Shown here: positions 27,299 to 37,987 of the stretch, piece by piece | Numbering within the stretch: position 1 is the first letter of the stretch | Layout: the number at the start of each line of letters is the position of its first letter | Assembly (NCBI RefSeq): GCF_001294645.1 | Contig: NZ_CP011868.1 | Coordinates: 5,890,001 to 5,954,000, forward strand | Source of the DNA: Pseudonocardia sp. HH130629-09 | GTDB lineage: Bacteria; Actinomycetota; Actinomycetes; Mycobacteriales; Pseudonocardiaceae | DNA length: 64,000 bases | Reading direction: 5' to 3' | Position numbers and translations under genes: made by a program | Notes under the pieces: generated by a model | The model's input: only the letters and a program-made list of their open reading frames with translations | What the model was told of the DNA's origin: nothing | Databases searched by the model: none

Positions 27299-28708
27299 TC
27301 AGCCGTGGGCTAGGTCGGAGAACCGGCTGTAGTGCAGCTGGTGGGCGACGGTGATCGTCGTGGTCGGGCCGTTACGGTGCTTGGCCAGGATCAGGTCGGC
27401 CTCACCGGCACGCGGGTCGTCCTGCTCGAACGCGTCGGGACGGTGCAGCAGCACCACCATGTCCGCGTCCTGCTCGATCGAGCCGGACTCACGCAGGTCC
27501 GACAGCATCGGCCGCTTGTCGGTGCGCTGCTCGGGACCACGGTTCAGCTGGCTCATCGCCACCACCGGGACCTCGAGCTCCTTGGCCAGCAGCTTGATCT
27601 GCCGGGAGAACTCCGAGACCTCCTGCTGACGTGACTCGACCTTGCGGCCCGAGGTCATCAGCTGCAGGTAGTCCAGGATGATCAGCTTCAGGTCGTAGCG
27701 CTGCTTCATCCGCCGCGCCTTGGCCCGGATCTCCATGAGCGTCAGGTTCGGCGAGTCGTCGATGTAGAGCGGCGCCTCGGAGATCTCCGACATCCGCCGC
27801 GCCATCCGCGTCCAGTCCTCGTCCGACATCCGGCCGGCGCGCATGTCGGCCAGCCGGATCCGGGCCTCCGCCGACAGCAGACGCATGACGATCTCGGACT
27901 TGCTCATCTCCAGCGAGAAGAAGGCGCTGGTCATGCCGTTCTTGATGGAGCAGGAGCGGGCGAAGTCCAGACCCAGGGTCGACTTGCCCAGACCCGGCCG
28001 GGCCGCGACGACGACCATCTGGCCCGGGTGCAGACCGTTGGTGACCTGGTCGAGGTCGGCGAAGCCGGTCGGCACACCCGTGGACTGGCCGCCCCGGGAG
28101 GCGATCGCGTCGATCTCGTCCATGGTGGGCTGGAGGAGCTCCTCCAGGACCGTGTAGTCCTCGGTGGTGGTGCGCTCGGTGACCTCGTAGACCGCGGCCT
28201 GGGCGCGGTCCACCGCGTCGTCGACGTCGCCGCCGTCGGCGCCGTGGTAGCCGAGCTGCACGATCCGGGTGCCGGCCTCGACCAGCCGTCGCAGGACCGC
28301 CTTCTCGCCGACGATCTCGGCGTAGTAGGCCGCGTTCGCCGCGGTGGGCACGGTGGCGATGAGGGTGTGCAGGTAGGGCGCGCCGCCGAGGCGGACGAGC
28401 TCGCCGCGCCGCTGCAGCTCCGCCGAGACGGTGACCGCGTCGGCGGGTTCGCCGCGGCTGTAGAGGTCCAGGATCGTCTCGTAGACGGTCTGGTGGGCGG
28501 GCCGGTAGAAGTCCTCCGGCTGCAGCACCTCCACGACGTCGGCGATCGCGTCCTTGCTCAGCAACATGCCGCCGAGCACCGACTGTTCGGCCGTGAGGTC
28601 CTGCGGCGGCTGACGGTCGAACGTCGCGCTCTCGCCGGATCCGGGCGCCTTCTCGCCATCACGGACCGCACGGGGCTTGTTGCCGGGACGATCGTCCGTC
28701 AGAGCCAT
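27299..28708 (-). CDS. dnaB: Replicative DNA helicase DnaB
   Basis: A 469-residue hexameric helicase that unwinds DNA at the replication fork. The N-terminal helical domain (PPQDLTAEQSVLGGMLLS) is followed by a linker and the RecA-like ATPase core. That core has Walker A VVAARPGLGKST, Walker B LKLIILDYLQLM and the RESGSIEQDADMV arginine-finger region. The length is that of an intein-free DnaB; mycobacterial dnaB genes often carry inteins and this one does not. The ATG at 28708 is chosen because the longer frame is low-quality sequence. It lies downstream of rplI as in mycobacteria, but a terminator and a 640-base spacer lie between them, so it has its own promoter. Confidence 0.97.
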   Translation of the reverse strand: MALTDDRPGNKPRAVRDGEKAPGSGESATFDRQPPQDLTAEQSVLGGMLLSKDAIADVVEVLQPEDFYRPAHQTVYETILDLYSRGEPADAVTVSAELQRRGELVRLGGAPYLHTLIATVPTAANAAYYAEIVGEKAVLRRLVEAGTRIVQLGYHGADGGDVDDAVDRAQAAVYEVTERTTTEDYTVLEELLQPTMDEIDAIASRGGQSTGVPTGFADLDQVTNGLHPGQMVVVAARPGLGKSTLGLDFARSCSIKNGMTSAFFSLEMSKSEIVMRLLSAEARIRLADMRAGRMSDEDWTRMARRMSEISEAPLYIDDSPNLTLMEIRAKARRMKQRYDLKLIILDYLQLMTSGRKVESRQQEVSEFSRQIKLLAKELEVPVVAMSQLNRGPEQRTDKRPMLSDLRESGSIEQDADMVVLLHRPDAFEQDDPRAGEADLILAKHRNGPTTTITVAHQLHYSRFSDLAHG

Positions 28709-29276
28709 ACGCAGCGTCACCCCCGGTGGACACAGTACCGAACGCACGTTCGACGCGCGAGTGGTGCGTACCGCCCACTCGCGACCGTCGTCGGTGATCT
28801 GCCGGCCGGCGTGGTGCCCGACTGGCCGCGGCGGGCGCGACCCGGGGAGCACGGCGCTCGCGTACCGGCACGACCGACAGTAGGTCGGCCGCAGGGCCCG
28901 TGGCGAACCGGCCTGGTGATCGAATTGGGGATGAACTGGGCATGGATGCCGCCCGTCCCGGGACCGTGCTGGGGACAACCTGGGGACAGCATCCCGGAGC
29001 AGGTCATATCCGCAGGTCAGAGGCATGTTCACAGCTGTGGACAACTTTGCTCTGGCGTGTCGTCGCACGCCGCGTACTGGCGTGTCGGAGCGCCCGGCGG
29101 GCCGTTCACCGCCCGGCGCGTCCACAGGCCCGCCCGACGAGTGGATCGTCACCGGGCGGCGTGTCGGCTGCGTGACAAGGCATCCCGGTGCGGGGTCATT
29201 CGATCGGTGTCGATCGTCCACCCGGGACTGCACACCGTGTCCGTGGCGCCCGTACGGCCGACTCCGGACACGCGAA
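28709..29276. other. dnaB upstream region with DnaA-box sequence
   Basis: About 570 noncoding bases precede dnaB. A perfect DnaA box (TTGTCCACA on the minus strand) is at 29036-29044. Near matches occur close by: GGGGACAA around 28971 and GCGTCCACA around 29118. The cluster is less GC-rich than the genes around it. It could let DnaA regulate dnaB. Chromosomal oriC markers (dnaN, rpmH) are absent. I see no ORF with coding character. Confidence 0.45.
29036..29044 (-). promoter_or_regulatory. DnaA box
   Basis: TGTGGACAA on the plus strand is the exact complement of the consensus TTGTCCACA. It lies about 330 bases upstream of the dnaB start codon. Confidence 0.5.
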
Positions 29277-29315
29277 AGGGCGGGGTCCGGAGCACATGGC
29301 TCCGAACCCCGCCCT
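29277..29315 (-). terminator. Intrinsic terminator of the rpsF-ssb-rpsR-rplI operon
   Basis: A 17-bp stem with one G-U pair on the minus-strand RNA (AGGGCGGGGTTCGGAGC and its partner) closes a 5-base loop. It starts about 35 bases after the rplI stop and the RNA continues with a short U run. The wobble is allowed only in the minus-strand transcript, which supports that direction. Confidence 0.85.
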
Positions 29316-29350
29316 GATCACGCTCAGTGGTCGTACGACCACCGGACCGC

Positions 29351-29797
29351 TCAGCTCGCGACGACCGCGATCGGCAGCTCGGTGGTGACCTCCGGGTGCA
29401 GGCGGACCTGCACCTGGTGCTTGCCCAGGGTCTTGAGGTGACCCGGGACGTCGATGCTGCGCTTGTCCAGCAGCGGACCGCCGGCCGCCTTGACGGCGTC
29501 GACGACCTGGGCCGGGGTGATCGAGCCGAACAGGCGGCCCGTGTCGCCGGCCTTGGCCGAGACGGTCACGTTGATGTTGCGCAGCTGCGAGTCGACCTGC
29601 TGGGCGTGGCCCAGATCGCGGATCTCGCGGGACTTCTGGGCCCGGCGGATCTGCTCGACCTGCTTCTCGGCGCCACGGGTGGCGACGACCGCGAGCTTGC
29701 GCGGCAGCAGGTAGTTGCGGCCGTAGCCGTCCTTGACCTCGACGATGTCACCCGGGGCACCCAGGTTCGGGACGTCGGCGTTGAGGATGAGCTTCAT
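29351..29797 (-). CDS. rplI: 50S ribosomal protein L9
   Basis: A 148-residue protein, normal for L9. It binds 23S rRNA through the N-terminal domain, which carries the signature starting MKLILNADVPNLG and GYGRNYLLPRKLAV. A long connecting helix (KQVEQIRRAQKSREIRDL) leads to the C-terminal domain, which ends with strands carrying VRLHPEV. It is the last gene of the S6 operon, 14 bases after rpsR, and a strong terminator follows. L9 stabilises ribosome structure during translocation. Confidence 0.98.
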   Translation of the reverse strand: MKLILNADVPNLGAPGDIVEVKDGYGRNYLLPRKLAVVATRGAEKQVEQIRRAQKSREIRDLGHAQQVDSQLRNINVTVSAKAGDTGRLFGSITPAQVVDAVKAAGGPLLDKRSIDVPGHLKTLGKHQVQVRLHPEVTTELPIAVVAS

Positions 29798-29811
29798 GTG
29801 TCTCCCCTTCC

Positions 29812-30048
29812 TCAGCGAGCGGTCGAGGTGTACGGCAGCAGGGCCACCTCGCGGGAGTTCTTGACCGCGACGGCGACGTCCCGCTGGTGCTGCCGGCAGT
29901 TGCCGGAGACCCGACGGGCACGGATCTTCCCGCGGTCGGAGATGAACTTCCGCAGCAGACCGGTGTCCTTGTAGTCGATCAGCTGGGCCTTGTCCTTGCA
30001 GAAAGCGCAGACCTTCTTCTTCGGCTTGCGCACGATGGCCTTGGCCAT
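29812..30048 (-). CDS. rpsR: 30S ribosomal protein S18 (zinc-binding form)
   Basis: A 78-residue S18. It has the KKKVCAFCKDK pair of cysteines near the N-terminus and a further Cys in VSGNCRQHQRDVAVAVK. This is the zinc-ribbon (C+) version; many actinobacteria also carry a Cys-free copy used under zinc limitation. S18 pairs with S6 on the platform of the small subunit, and the two together can regulate their own operon. It lies between ssb and rplI in the canonical order. Confidence 0.98.
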   Translation of the reverse strand: MAKAIVRKPKKKVCAFCKDKAQLIDYKDTGLLRKFISDRGKIRARRVSGNCRQHQRDVAVAVKNSREVALLPYTSTAR

Positions 30049-30102
30049 GGTGGTGCTCCTGGAGATCGTCCTCCGCCCGTCACGGGCGGAGAGGTACGTG
30101 GA

Positions 30103-30642
30103 TCAGAAGGGGGGCTCGTCGTCGGACGCGGCGCCACTGCCCGCGGGCGGGGCCGAACCCCAGGGGTCGTCATAGCCGCCGCCGGAGTTGCCTCCGCCGC
30201 CGGAACCGCCACCCTGTCGGGCGCCACCGCCGTCGTAGCCACCGCCGCCGCCACCGAAGCCACCAGAGCCTCCGCCCCGGTTGACCTTGTTGACCTTGGC
30301 GGTCGCGTAGCGCAGGGACGGGCCGACCTCGTCGACCTCCATCTCCACGACGGTCCGCTTCTCGCCTTCCTTGGTCTCGAACGACCGCTGGCGCAGACGA
30401 CCCTGGACCACGACGCGCGCGCCGCGGGTCAGGGACTCGGCGACGTTCTCCGCCGCCTGGCGCCAGATGTTGCACCGCAGGAAGAGCGCCTCGCCGTCCT
30501 TCCACTCGCCGGACTGGCGGTCGAAGGTGCGCGGGGTGGACGCCACGGTGAAGTTGGCGACCGCGGCGCCGGACGGGGTGAACCGCAGCTCGGGATCCGC
30601 CGTCAGGTTGCCCACGACGGTGATGACGGTCTCGCCGGCCAT
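30103..30642 (-). CDS. ssb: Single-stranded DNA-binding protein
   Basis: A 179-residue SSB. The OB-fold covers residues 1-115 (GNLTADPELRFTPSG, FLRCNIWRQAAENVAESL, GRLRQRSFETKEGEKRT). A Gly-rich flexible tail follows, ending in the acidic tip DDEPPF that recruits replication and repair proteins. It is the essential SSB, since it lies between rpsF and rpsR. The ATG at 30642 is fixed by the family start MAGETVITVVGNLTADPE. The Gly-rich linker is longer than in E. coli, as in mycobacteria. Confidence 0.97.
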   Translation of the reverse strand: MAGETVITVVGNLTADPELRFTPSGAAVANFTVASTPRTFDRQSGEWKDGEALFLRCNIWRQAAENVAESLTRGARVVVQGRLRQRSFETKEGEKRTVVEMEVDEVGPSLRYATAKVNKVNRGGGSGGFGGGGGGYDGGGARQGGGSGGGGNSGGGYDDPWGSAPPAGSGAASDDEPPF

Positions 30643-30653
30643 GACGGCTCCAA

Positions 30654-30968
30654 TCAGCCGGCGGCGGGCGCCGGCGTGCGGGTGACGTCCTTGCGCAGGA
30701 CCTTGGTGCGCAGCACGGACTCGTTCAGACCCAGCTGGCGGTCCAGCTCGGCGACGGTGGCGGGCTCCGCGGTGATGTCGAGGACCGCGTAGATGGCCTC
30801 GCCCTGCTTCTTGATCTCGTAGGCCAGGCGGCGCTTGCCCCAGACCTCGATCTTCTCGACCGATCCGCCGTCGTTCTTCACGACGGTGAGGAACTGCTCC
30901 AGGGACGGCTGCACAGTGCGCTCGTCCAGGCCGCCGTCGAGGATGACCATGACCTCGTAATGACGCAT
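30654..30968 (-). CDS. rpsF: 30S ribosomal protein S6
   Basis: A 104-residue S6 starting MRHYEVMVILDGGLDERTVQ, with the ferredoxin-like fold and the interface that binds S18. The ATG at 30968 is preferred to the GTG at 30977 because all S6 proteins start at this strand. A Shine-Dalgarno AGGAGGT lies 12 bases upstream and is complementary to an upstream leader segment. As first gene of the operon it is the expected control point. The distance to ssb is 11 bases. Confidence 0.97.
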   Translation of the reverse strand: MRHYEVMVILDGGLDERTVQPSLEQFLTVVKNDGGSVEKIEVWGKRRLAYEIKKQGEAIYAVLDITAEPATVAELDRQLGLNESVLRTKVLRKDVTRTPAPAAG

Positions 30969-31034
30969 GAGAACCACTCACCTCCTATGGACTCGAAACG
31001 GTCACGGCCCGGACGGCCGTGACAGGAGGTTCTC
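30969..31034 (-). promoter_or_regulatory. rpsF leader with sequestered ribosome site
   Basis: On the minus-strand RNA, GAGAACCUCCU (31034-31024) is complementary to the AGGAG (30986-30982) plus GUUCUC (30974-30969) that surround the rpsF ribosome site, leaving a 7-base bulge. Between them is a perfect 9-bp hairpin at 31001-31023 (GTCACGGCC / GGCCGTGAC). The architecture fits an S6:S18 autoregulatory leader. Confidence 0.6.
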
Positions 31035-31275
31035 AGTGCACCCCGACGGTTTCCGGCGGAATGCACGGGACCTGCGGGTATGCCGGTACAGGCTAGCAAC
31101 GGCCGGTCCGGCCCCGACCTGCGGGTACGGGGATCGCCGTGGCGGGTCCGGGTCGGGCCCGCGGGGACCCCCGTCGCCGTACGGGTGCCCGGTCCGCGGC
31201 CTCCCGCGGGGGGAGCGCCGCGGCGGACCCCACCGGCGGCCGAGGACTGTCGGGGGTCCTCGCTACCGTGCCCGC

Positions 31276-32043
31276 ATGCAGATCGGAGCACACGTCCGCG
31301 ACGCCGAGGACCCCCTGGCCGCGGCCGCCGAGGTCGGGGCCGAGGTGATCCAGCTCTTCCTGTCCGACCCGCAGGGCTGGAAGAAGCCGCCGCCGCACCC
31401 GCGGGCCGCGGAGCTGGCCGCCTCGGACGTCGCGGTGGTGGTGCACGCGCCCTACACCGCGAACGTCGCGTCCACGAACAACCGGATCCGCATCCCCAGC
31501 CGCACGATCGTCCAGCACCACCTGGCCGGGGCCGCCGAGGTCGGCGCGTTCGGGCTGGTCGTGCACGGCGGCCACGTCACGAAGGACGACGACCCGGCGG
31601 TCGGCGTCGACAACTGGCGCAAGTTCGTCGAGCGCCAGGCCGGTGAGCACGGCTTCGACGTGCCCGTCCTGATCGAGAACACCGCAGGCGGGGACAACGC
31701 GATGGCCCGCCGGTTCGACGCGCTGGGCCGGCTGTGGGACGCCGTGGGCGAGTTCGGCGTCGGGTTCTGCCTGGACACCTGCCACGCCTTCGCCGGCGGC
31801 GAGGAGCTGGCCGGGATCGTCGACCGGGTCCGGGGGATCACCGGGCGGATCGACCTGATCCACCTGAACAACTCGCGCGACGCGTTCGACTCGGCCCGCG
31901 ACCGGCACGCCAACATCGACGACGGCACGATCCCGCCGGACGAGCTGGCCGCCGTCGTCGCGGCGGCGGGGGCGCCGGTCGTGGTGGAGACCCCGACCGA
32001 GGGGCAGGCCCGCGATATCGCGTTCCTGCGGGAGCACACCTGA
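31276..32043 (+). CDS. nfo: Endonuclease IV / deoxyribonuclease IV
   Basis: A 255-residue AP endonuclease that cuts 5' of abasic sites in DNA repair, using three zinc ions. Motifs include QLFLSDPQGWKKP near the N-terminus, VVHAPYTANVAS, VVHGGHVT, VLIENTAGGDN, CLDTCHAFAGG, and IDLIHLNNSRDAFDS followed by DRHANIDDG, which hold the metal ligands. The length is slightly short of E. coli Nfo (285). The ATG has TACCGT 6 bases upstream and no ribosome site, suggesting a leaderless mRNA. It is divergent from the S6 operon. Confidence 0.94.
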   Translation: MQIGAHVRDAEDPLAAAAEVGAEVIQLFLSDPQGWKKPPPHPRAAELAASDVAVVVHAPYTANVASTNNRIRIPSRTIVQHHLAGAAEVGAFGLVVHGGHVTKDDDPAVGVDNWRKFVERQAGEHGFDVPVLIENTAGGDNAMARRFDALGRLWDAVGEFGVGFCLDTCHAFAGGEELAGIVDRVRGITGRIDLIHLNNSRDAFDSARDRHANIDDGTIPPDELAAVVAAAGAPVVVETPTEGQARDIAFLREHT

Positions 32044-32098
32044 GGCGGGCTCGGGCGGTACCGGCGAGCCGGCCGGCCGGCGTGAGCCCCGGGGCGCC

Positions 32099-32776
32099 TC
32101 AGCGCCAGGCGAAGACCGGCTGCTCCAGGTGCGCGACCCGGGTGGGGCGCCCGTGCAGGACGACCTCGCGGAACTGGTGGAGCACCGCGCCGGTGGGGGC
32201 GTGGACGAAGCGGTCGAAAAGCGGCACCTGGATCACCGGGGCGTCGGACTCGGGGATCGTCAGGAACCGCGGCTCGTGGTCGATCTCGGCCAGCGGCGGG
32301 CGGTACAGCTCGGCCACCTCGTCCGGGTTCGGCGTCGGCTCGCCCGCGCCGCCGGCCCACAGCACGATCGGGGTGATGACGTAGCCGGATCGGGTCGGGT
32401 AGTCGTCGAGCAGGCCGAGCACGCGGTCCGGACCGAGCTCGAGCCCGATCTCCTCGGACACCTCGCGGCGCCCCGCCTCCTCGGCGGTCTCACCCGGGTC
32501 GAGCCGCCCGCCCGGTAGGGCCCACTGCCCGGAGTGCGCCCGCAGCGACCGGGCGCGCCGGGTCAGGACGAACGCGACCTCGTCGGCGAGGCGGCCTTCG
32601 CCGGTGGCACCGGGGACCGGCAGCAGCGTCAGGGTGACGGCGGCGGCCCGCTTCCCCACCCGGTCCGCCTCCGACGCGGCCCGGCGCTCGGCCGGCGGGA
32701 GCGTCGTCAGCGCCGCCTCGACACGCTCCCGCAGCCGCTGCTGCACCGGTTCCGGGACCACCACGTCGTCGGCCAT
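32099..32776 (-). CDS. NUDIX hydrolase, CoA pyrophosphatase-like
   Basis: A 225-residue NUDIX enzyme. The Nudix box GGRLDPGETAEEAGRREVSE (followed by EIG) lies around residues 89-111. The upstream RRARSLRAHSGQWALPGG segment and the LLPVPG strand match the CoA-pyrophosphatase subgroup (NudL/PCD1), which cleaves CoA and acyl-CoA to phosphopantetheine and 3',5'-ADP. The N-terminal helical extension EPVQQRLRERVEAALTTL is typical of actinobacterial members. It converges on nfo. The ATG at 32776 has no strong ribosome site. Confidence 0.88.
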   Translation of the reverse strand: MADDVVVPEPVQQRLRERVEAALTTLPPAERRAASEADRVGKRAAAVTLTLLPVPGATGEGRLADEVAFVLTRRARSLRAHSGQWALPGGRLDPGETAEEAGRREVSEEIGLELGPDRVLGLLDDYPTRSGYVITPIVLWAGGAGEPTPNPDEVAELYRPPLAEIDHEPRFLTIPESDAPVIQVPLFDRFVHAPTGAVLHQFREVVLHGRPTRVAHLEQPVFAWR

Positions 32777-32943
32777 GTCCCGATGGTCGCACCCGGCCGG
32801 GCGCGGCACCGGTCTCCGTCGCCGCCGCACGCGGCCGCGACCGATCGAGGACGTCGCGCACGATGCCGGGCCCAGTGCCGCACGGGGCCCGGTGCCGGAC
32901 CGCCCGCCCGGCCGCGCCGCCGGCCGGATAGAGCAGCCGCGGG

Positions 32944-34590
32944 TCAGTCCGCAGGGTCGCGCCGGGTGCGGGCCGCCCGGGACGGCCACGGCTCGGGTGC
33001 GGCCGCGCGGGTGGCCCGGCCGGAGCCGGTGGACCGGGTCGCGCCGTCCGGACCGGTGGCGCCGGGTCCACCGCCGTCCCCGCTCCGGCGCCGCCCGCTC
33101 CGTGCGGGTAGGACACCGGCGGACGCGGCGGCGGGCACTGTGGGCGCTGTGGGCACGGCAGGAACTGGGGGCGCGGCAGCCCGGGAGGAACGCGGGCCGA
33201 CCGGCCACACCGGCTCCGGGTCCCGGCCCGGGTCGGTGCCGGGCCGCAGGATCTGCCGGACGACGAGCACGCACAGGGCGACGACCACGGCGTCGCGGAC
33301 CAGCAGCGTCACCAGGAACGGCTCCGGCGGCAGCCCCTTGTTCGCGACACCCAGGTACTGGAACATCCGCGGTACCCAGACCAGCGCGTCGACGGTCATC
33401 CACGCCAGCAGCAGCCGCCAGCGTGGCAGGGCGAGCACCGCGAGCGGAACCAGCCACAGCGAGTACTGCGGGCTCCACACCTTGTTGACCAGCAGGAATG
33501 CCGAGACCGTCAGGAACGCCAGCTCGGCGACCGCGGGCGGGCGCGGCGCGCGCAGCGCGAGCCAGGCGATCGCGGCGAACGCCAGCACCATGAGGACCGC
33601 GGTGACGGTGTTGAGCACGGTGGGGGACTGCCCGTCGCCGAGCGGGCCGTCGAAACCGGACCAGCCGGTGAACCAGTACAGCGAGTACCAGATCGAGTCC
33701 GGGTCGGCCGGGCGCGTGCGGTTGAGGAGGAAGAACTCGACCCAGCCGCGCGGCCAGGCCAGCGCGACCGGGAGGTTCACCGCCACCCAGGCGAGGACGG
33801 CGGCGCCGATCGTCCAGGCGGCACGCGGGAGGCCGCCGTCGTCGCGGCGTCGCCAGCCGACGAGCAGCACCGGCAGCAGGAGCAGCAGCGGGTAGAGCTT
33901 CGCCGCGCCGCCGATCCCGAGCAGCACCCCGGCCCAGACCGGCCGGTCGCGGCGCAGCGCGAGCAGCGCGCCGGTCGCGAGCGCGACGGTGAGCGTGTCG
34001 AAGTTGGTGAACGCGTGCACCACCACCAGCGGGGACAGCGCGACCAGCGCGGCGTCCCACGGACGTTCCGGGCGGAGCATCAGCACCGCCCACACCACCA
34101 CCAGCCAGGCCATGGCCAGCCAGATCGCGGTGACGTCGAAGTAGACGACGACGTCGAGCGCGGTCGGCAGCGGCAGCCGCTCGGCCAGCCACTGCCAGCC
34201 GTCGGTCAGCTGCGCGTTGAGGTACTGGAACATCCCGGTGACGACCGGGTACTCCATGTACCGGGCGGTGCGGGAGCCGTCGGCGGCGGTCTCGAACCAG
34301 GCGTCGCGGTAGGGCACGGCGTCGTCGGCGAGACCCTCCAGCCCGTAGAGCGGGACGGTGTCGGAGTAGCACATCGCGACGTACTGGCGGTCGTTGCGCC
34401 AGTCCAGCGCGAGCGCACCGTCCGGGGTGCGGTACTCCTGCAGGCAGGCCGCCTTGCCCAGCCAGCCCAGCGCCAGCACGACGACGGCGAACAGCAGCAC
34501 CACCCGCAGCGGCGTCCACCACCGGGCCCGTCCGACGAGTGCGTGCCGGCCCATCGGGCCGCCGACGACCCGACTGGCGGCGCGCGCCAA
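32944..34590 (-). CDS. GT87-like integral membrane mannosyltransferase family protein
   Basis: A protein of at least 548 residues with 11-12 hydrophobic segments, in the GT-C class that uses polyprenyl-phosphate sugars on the outer membrane face. Motifs are KAACLQEYRTPDGALALDWR after the first segment, GIGGAAKLYPLLLLLPVLLV in the middle and VWSPQYSLWLVPL. It is the counterpart of Rv0051, which lies after ponA1. The C-terminal 100 residues are Pro/Arg-rich and cytosolic. TTG at 34590 is the first standard start, but the frame stays open upstream with coding-like sequence. A CTG at 34689, overlapping the ponA stop, would add 33 residues. Confidence 0.88.
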   Translation of the reverse strand: MARAASRVVGGPMGRHALVGRARWWTPLRVVLLFAVVVLALGWLGKAACLQEYRTPDGALALDWRNDRQYVAMCYSDTVPLYGLEGLADDAVPYRDAWFETAADGSRTARYMEYPVVTGMFQYLNAQLTDGWQWLAERLPLPTALDVVVYFDVTAIWLAMAWLVVVWAVLMLRPERPWDAALVALSPLVVVHAFTNFDTLTVALATGALLALRRDRPVWAGVLLGIGGAAKLYPLLLLLPVLLVGWRRRDDGGLPRAAWTIGAAVLAWVAVNLPVALAWPRGWVEFFLLNRTRPADPDSIWYSLYWFTGWSGFDGPLGDGQSPTVLNTVTAVLMVLAFAAIAWLALRAPRPPAVAELAFLTVSAFLLVNKVWSPQYSLWLVPLAVLALPRWRLLLAWMTVDALVWVPRMFQYLGVANKGLPPEPFLVTLLVRDAVVVALCVLVVRQILRPGTDPGRDPEPVWPVGPRSSRAAAPPVPAVPTAPTVPAAASAGVLPARSGRRRSGDGGGPGATGPDGATRSTGSGRATRAAAPEPWPSRAARTRRDPAD

Positions 34591-34685
34591 CGGCTCGGTC
34601 CAGGTCGGGATGTCCCGGTCCCGGACGCCCGCCCCCGGCGCCTCGCGGGGGGTGGGCGGAGCGGCTCCGGGCCGGGCGCCTGCGG

Positions 34686-37256
<2,571 letters not shown>

Positions 37257-37397
37257 CGGGCGGCTCCGTGGGATGCGGTGGACCGGATCCGCAGCAACCC
37301 GGGCCGGGGGTGCCCGGGGCCGAGGGGATCCGGCGTCGGACCGGCGCGGTGCACGCGGTCCGGGTGGTCGTGCTCGTCGGGCAGGGCGCCATCGGAC

Positions 37398-37793
37398 TCA
37401 GCCACCCGCACTCCGCCGGCCACGGCGGGGGCGGCCGGTGCCGAGGACGAACGAGCGGACCAGGTGGTTCCAGCGGCACTCGGTGCACACCTCGACGACG
37501 TGCACCGAGAAGTCGGCGACCTGCGCGGCGAGCTGCTCGAGGTCCGCCGCGGAGCGGGCCGAGCCGGAGACGTGACGCAGACTCTCGCCGAACACCCAGG
37601 AGACCTGGGCGAGCTCGTCGTGCCGGCAGACCGGACAGGCCCGGTCGGCGGGGGCGCCGTGGAAGCGCGCGGCGCGGAGCAGGTAGGCACCCGCATCACA
37701 CACCTCCTCACGGCCGACCCGACCGGCCCGGACGTCGGCCAGCAGAGCACGGCGCTGCAGGGCGTAGTCCACCACCTGTCGCGGGCTGAGCAC
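37398..37793 (-). CDS. DUF5318 family zinc-ribbon-like protein
   Basis: A 131-residue protein, the counterpart of Rv0049. It begins MLSPRQVVDYALQRRALLAD and has two Cys pairs, RACPVCRHDE and VCTECRWNHL, that make a likely zinc ribbon, plus a Cys near residue 37. The function is unknown; it is conserved between padR and ponA in actinobacteria. The GTG at 37793 has TACCCT 6 bases upstream and no ribosome site, suggesting a leaderless mRNA. The stop codon lies about 140 bases before the ponA start, so they may be co-transcribed. Confidence 0.88.
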   Translation of the reverse strand: MLSPRQVVDYALQRRALLADVRAGRVGREEVCDAGAYLLRAARFHGAPADRACPVCRHDELAQVSWVFGESLRHVSGSARSAADLEQLAAQVADFSVHVVEVCTECRWNHLVRSFVLGTGRPRRGRRSAGG

Positions 37794-37937
37794 CCGTCCA
37801 GGGTACGCGGGACGGACCCGCGGACCCATCGCCGTCCCGCACGGGGCCCTGCGGGCACGACCGTTCCGTACCTGGTCGGGGGACTCGTCCGGTCCGCGGT
37901 CGCCTGTGATCACGATCATCACATGGGCGGATCGATG

Positions 37938-37950
37938 TATCGGACCGATA
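37938..37950. promoter_or_regulatory. Palindrome in the padR promoter
   Basis: TATCGG-A-CCGATA is a 13-base dyad 38 bases upstream of the padR ATG and overlaps the expected promoter. PadR regulators usually control their own operon through such a dyad; here the operon includes ino1. Confidence 0.55.
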
Positions 37951-37987
37951 GGGTGACCGGTCGGCGGTCCGCACGGAGGAGGTCGCG

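Noticed and set aside
27299..28708. Intein in DnaB
   Set aside because: The protein has the normal intein-free length and the Walker regions are continuous.
28709..29350. Chromosomal replication origin
   Set aside because: DnaA-box sequence is present, but dnaA, dnaN and rpmH are absent and the box number is small.
32044..32098. Terminator between nfo and the NUDIX gene
   Set aside because: The sequence is rich in CCGG palindromes, but no single stem stands out.
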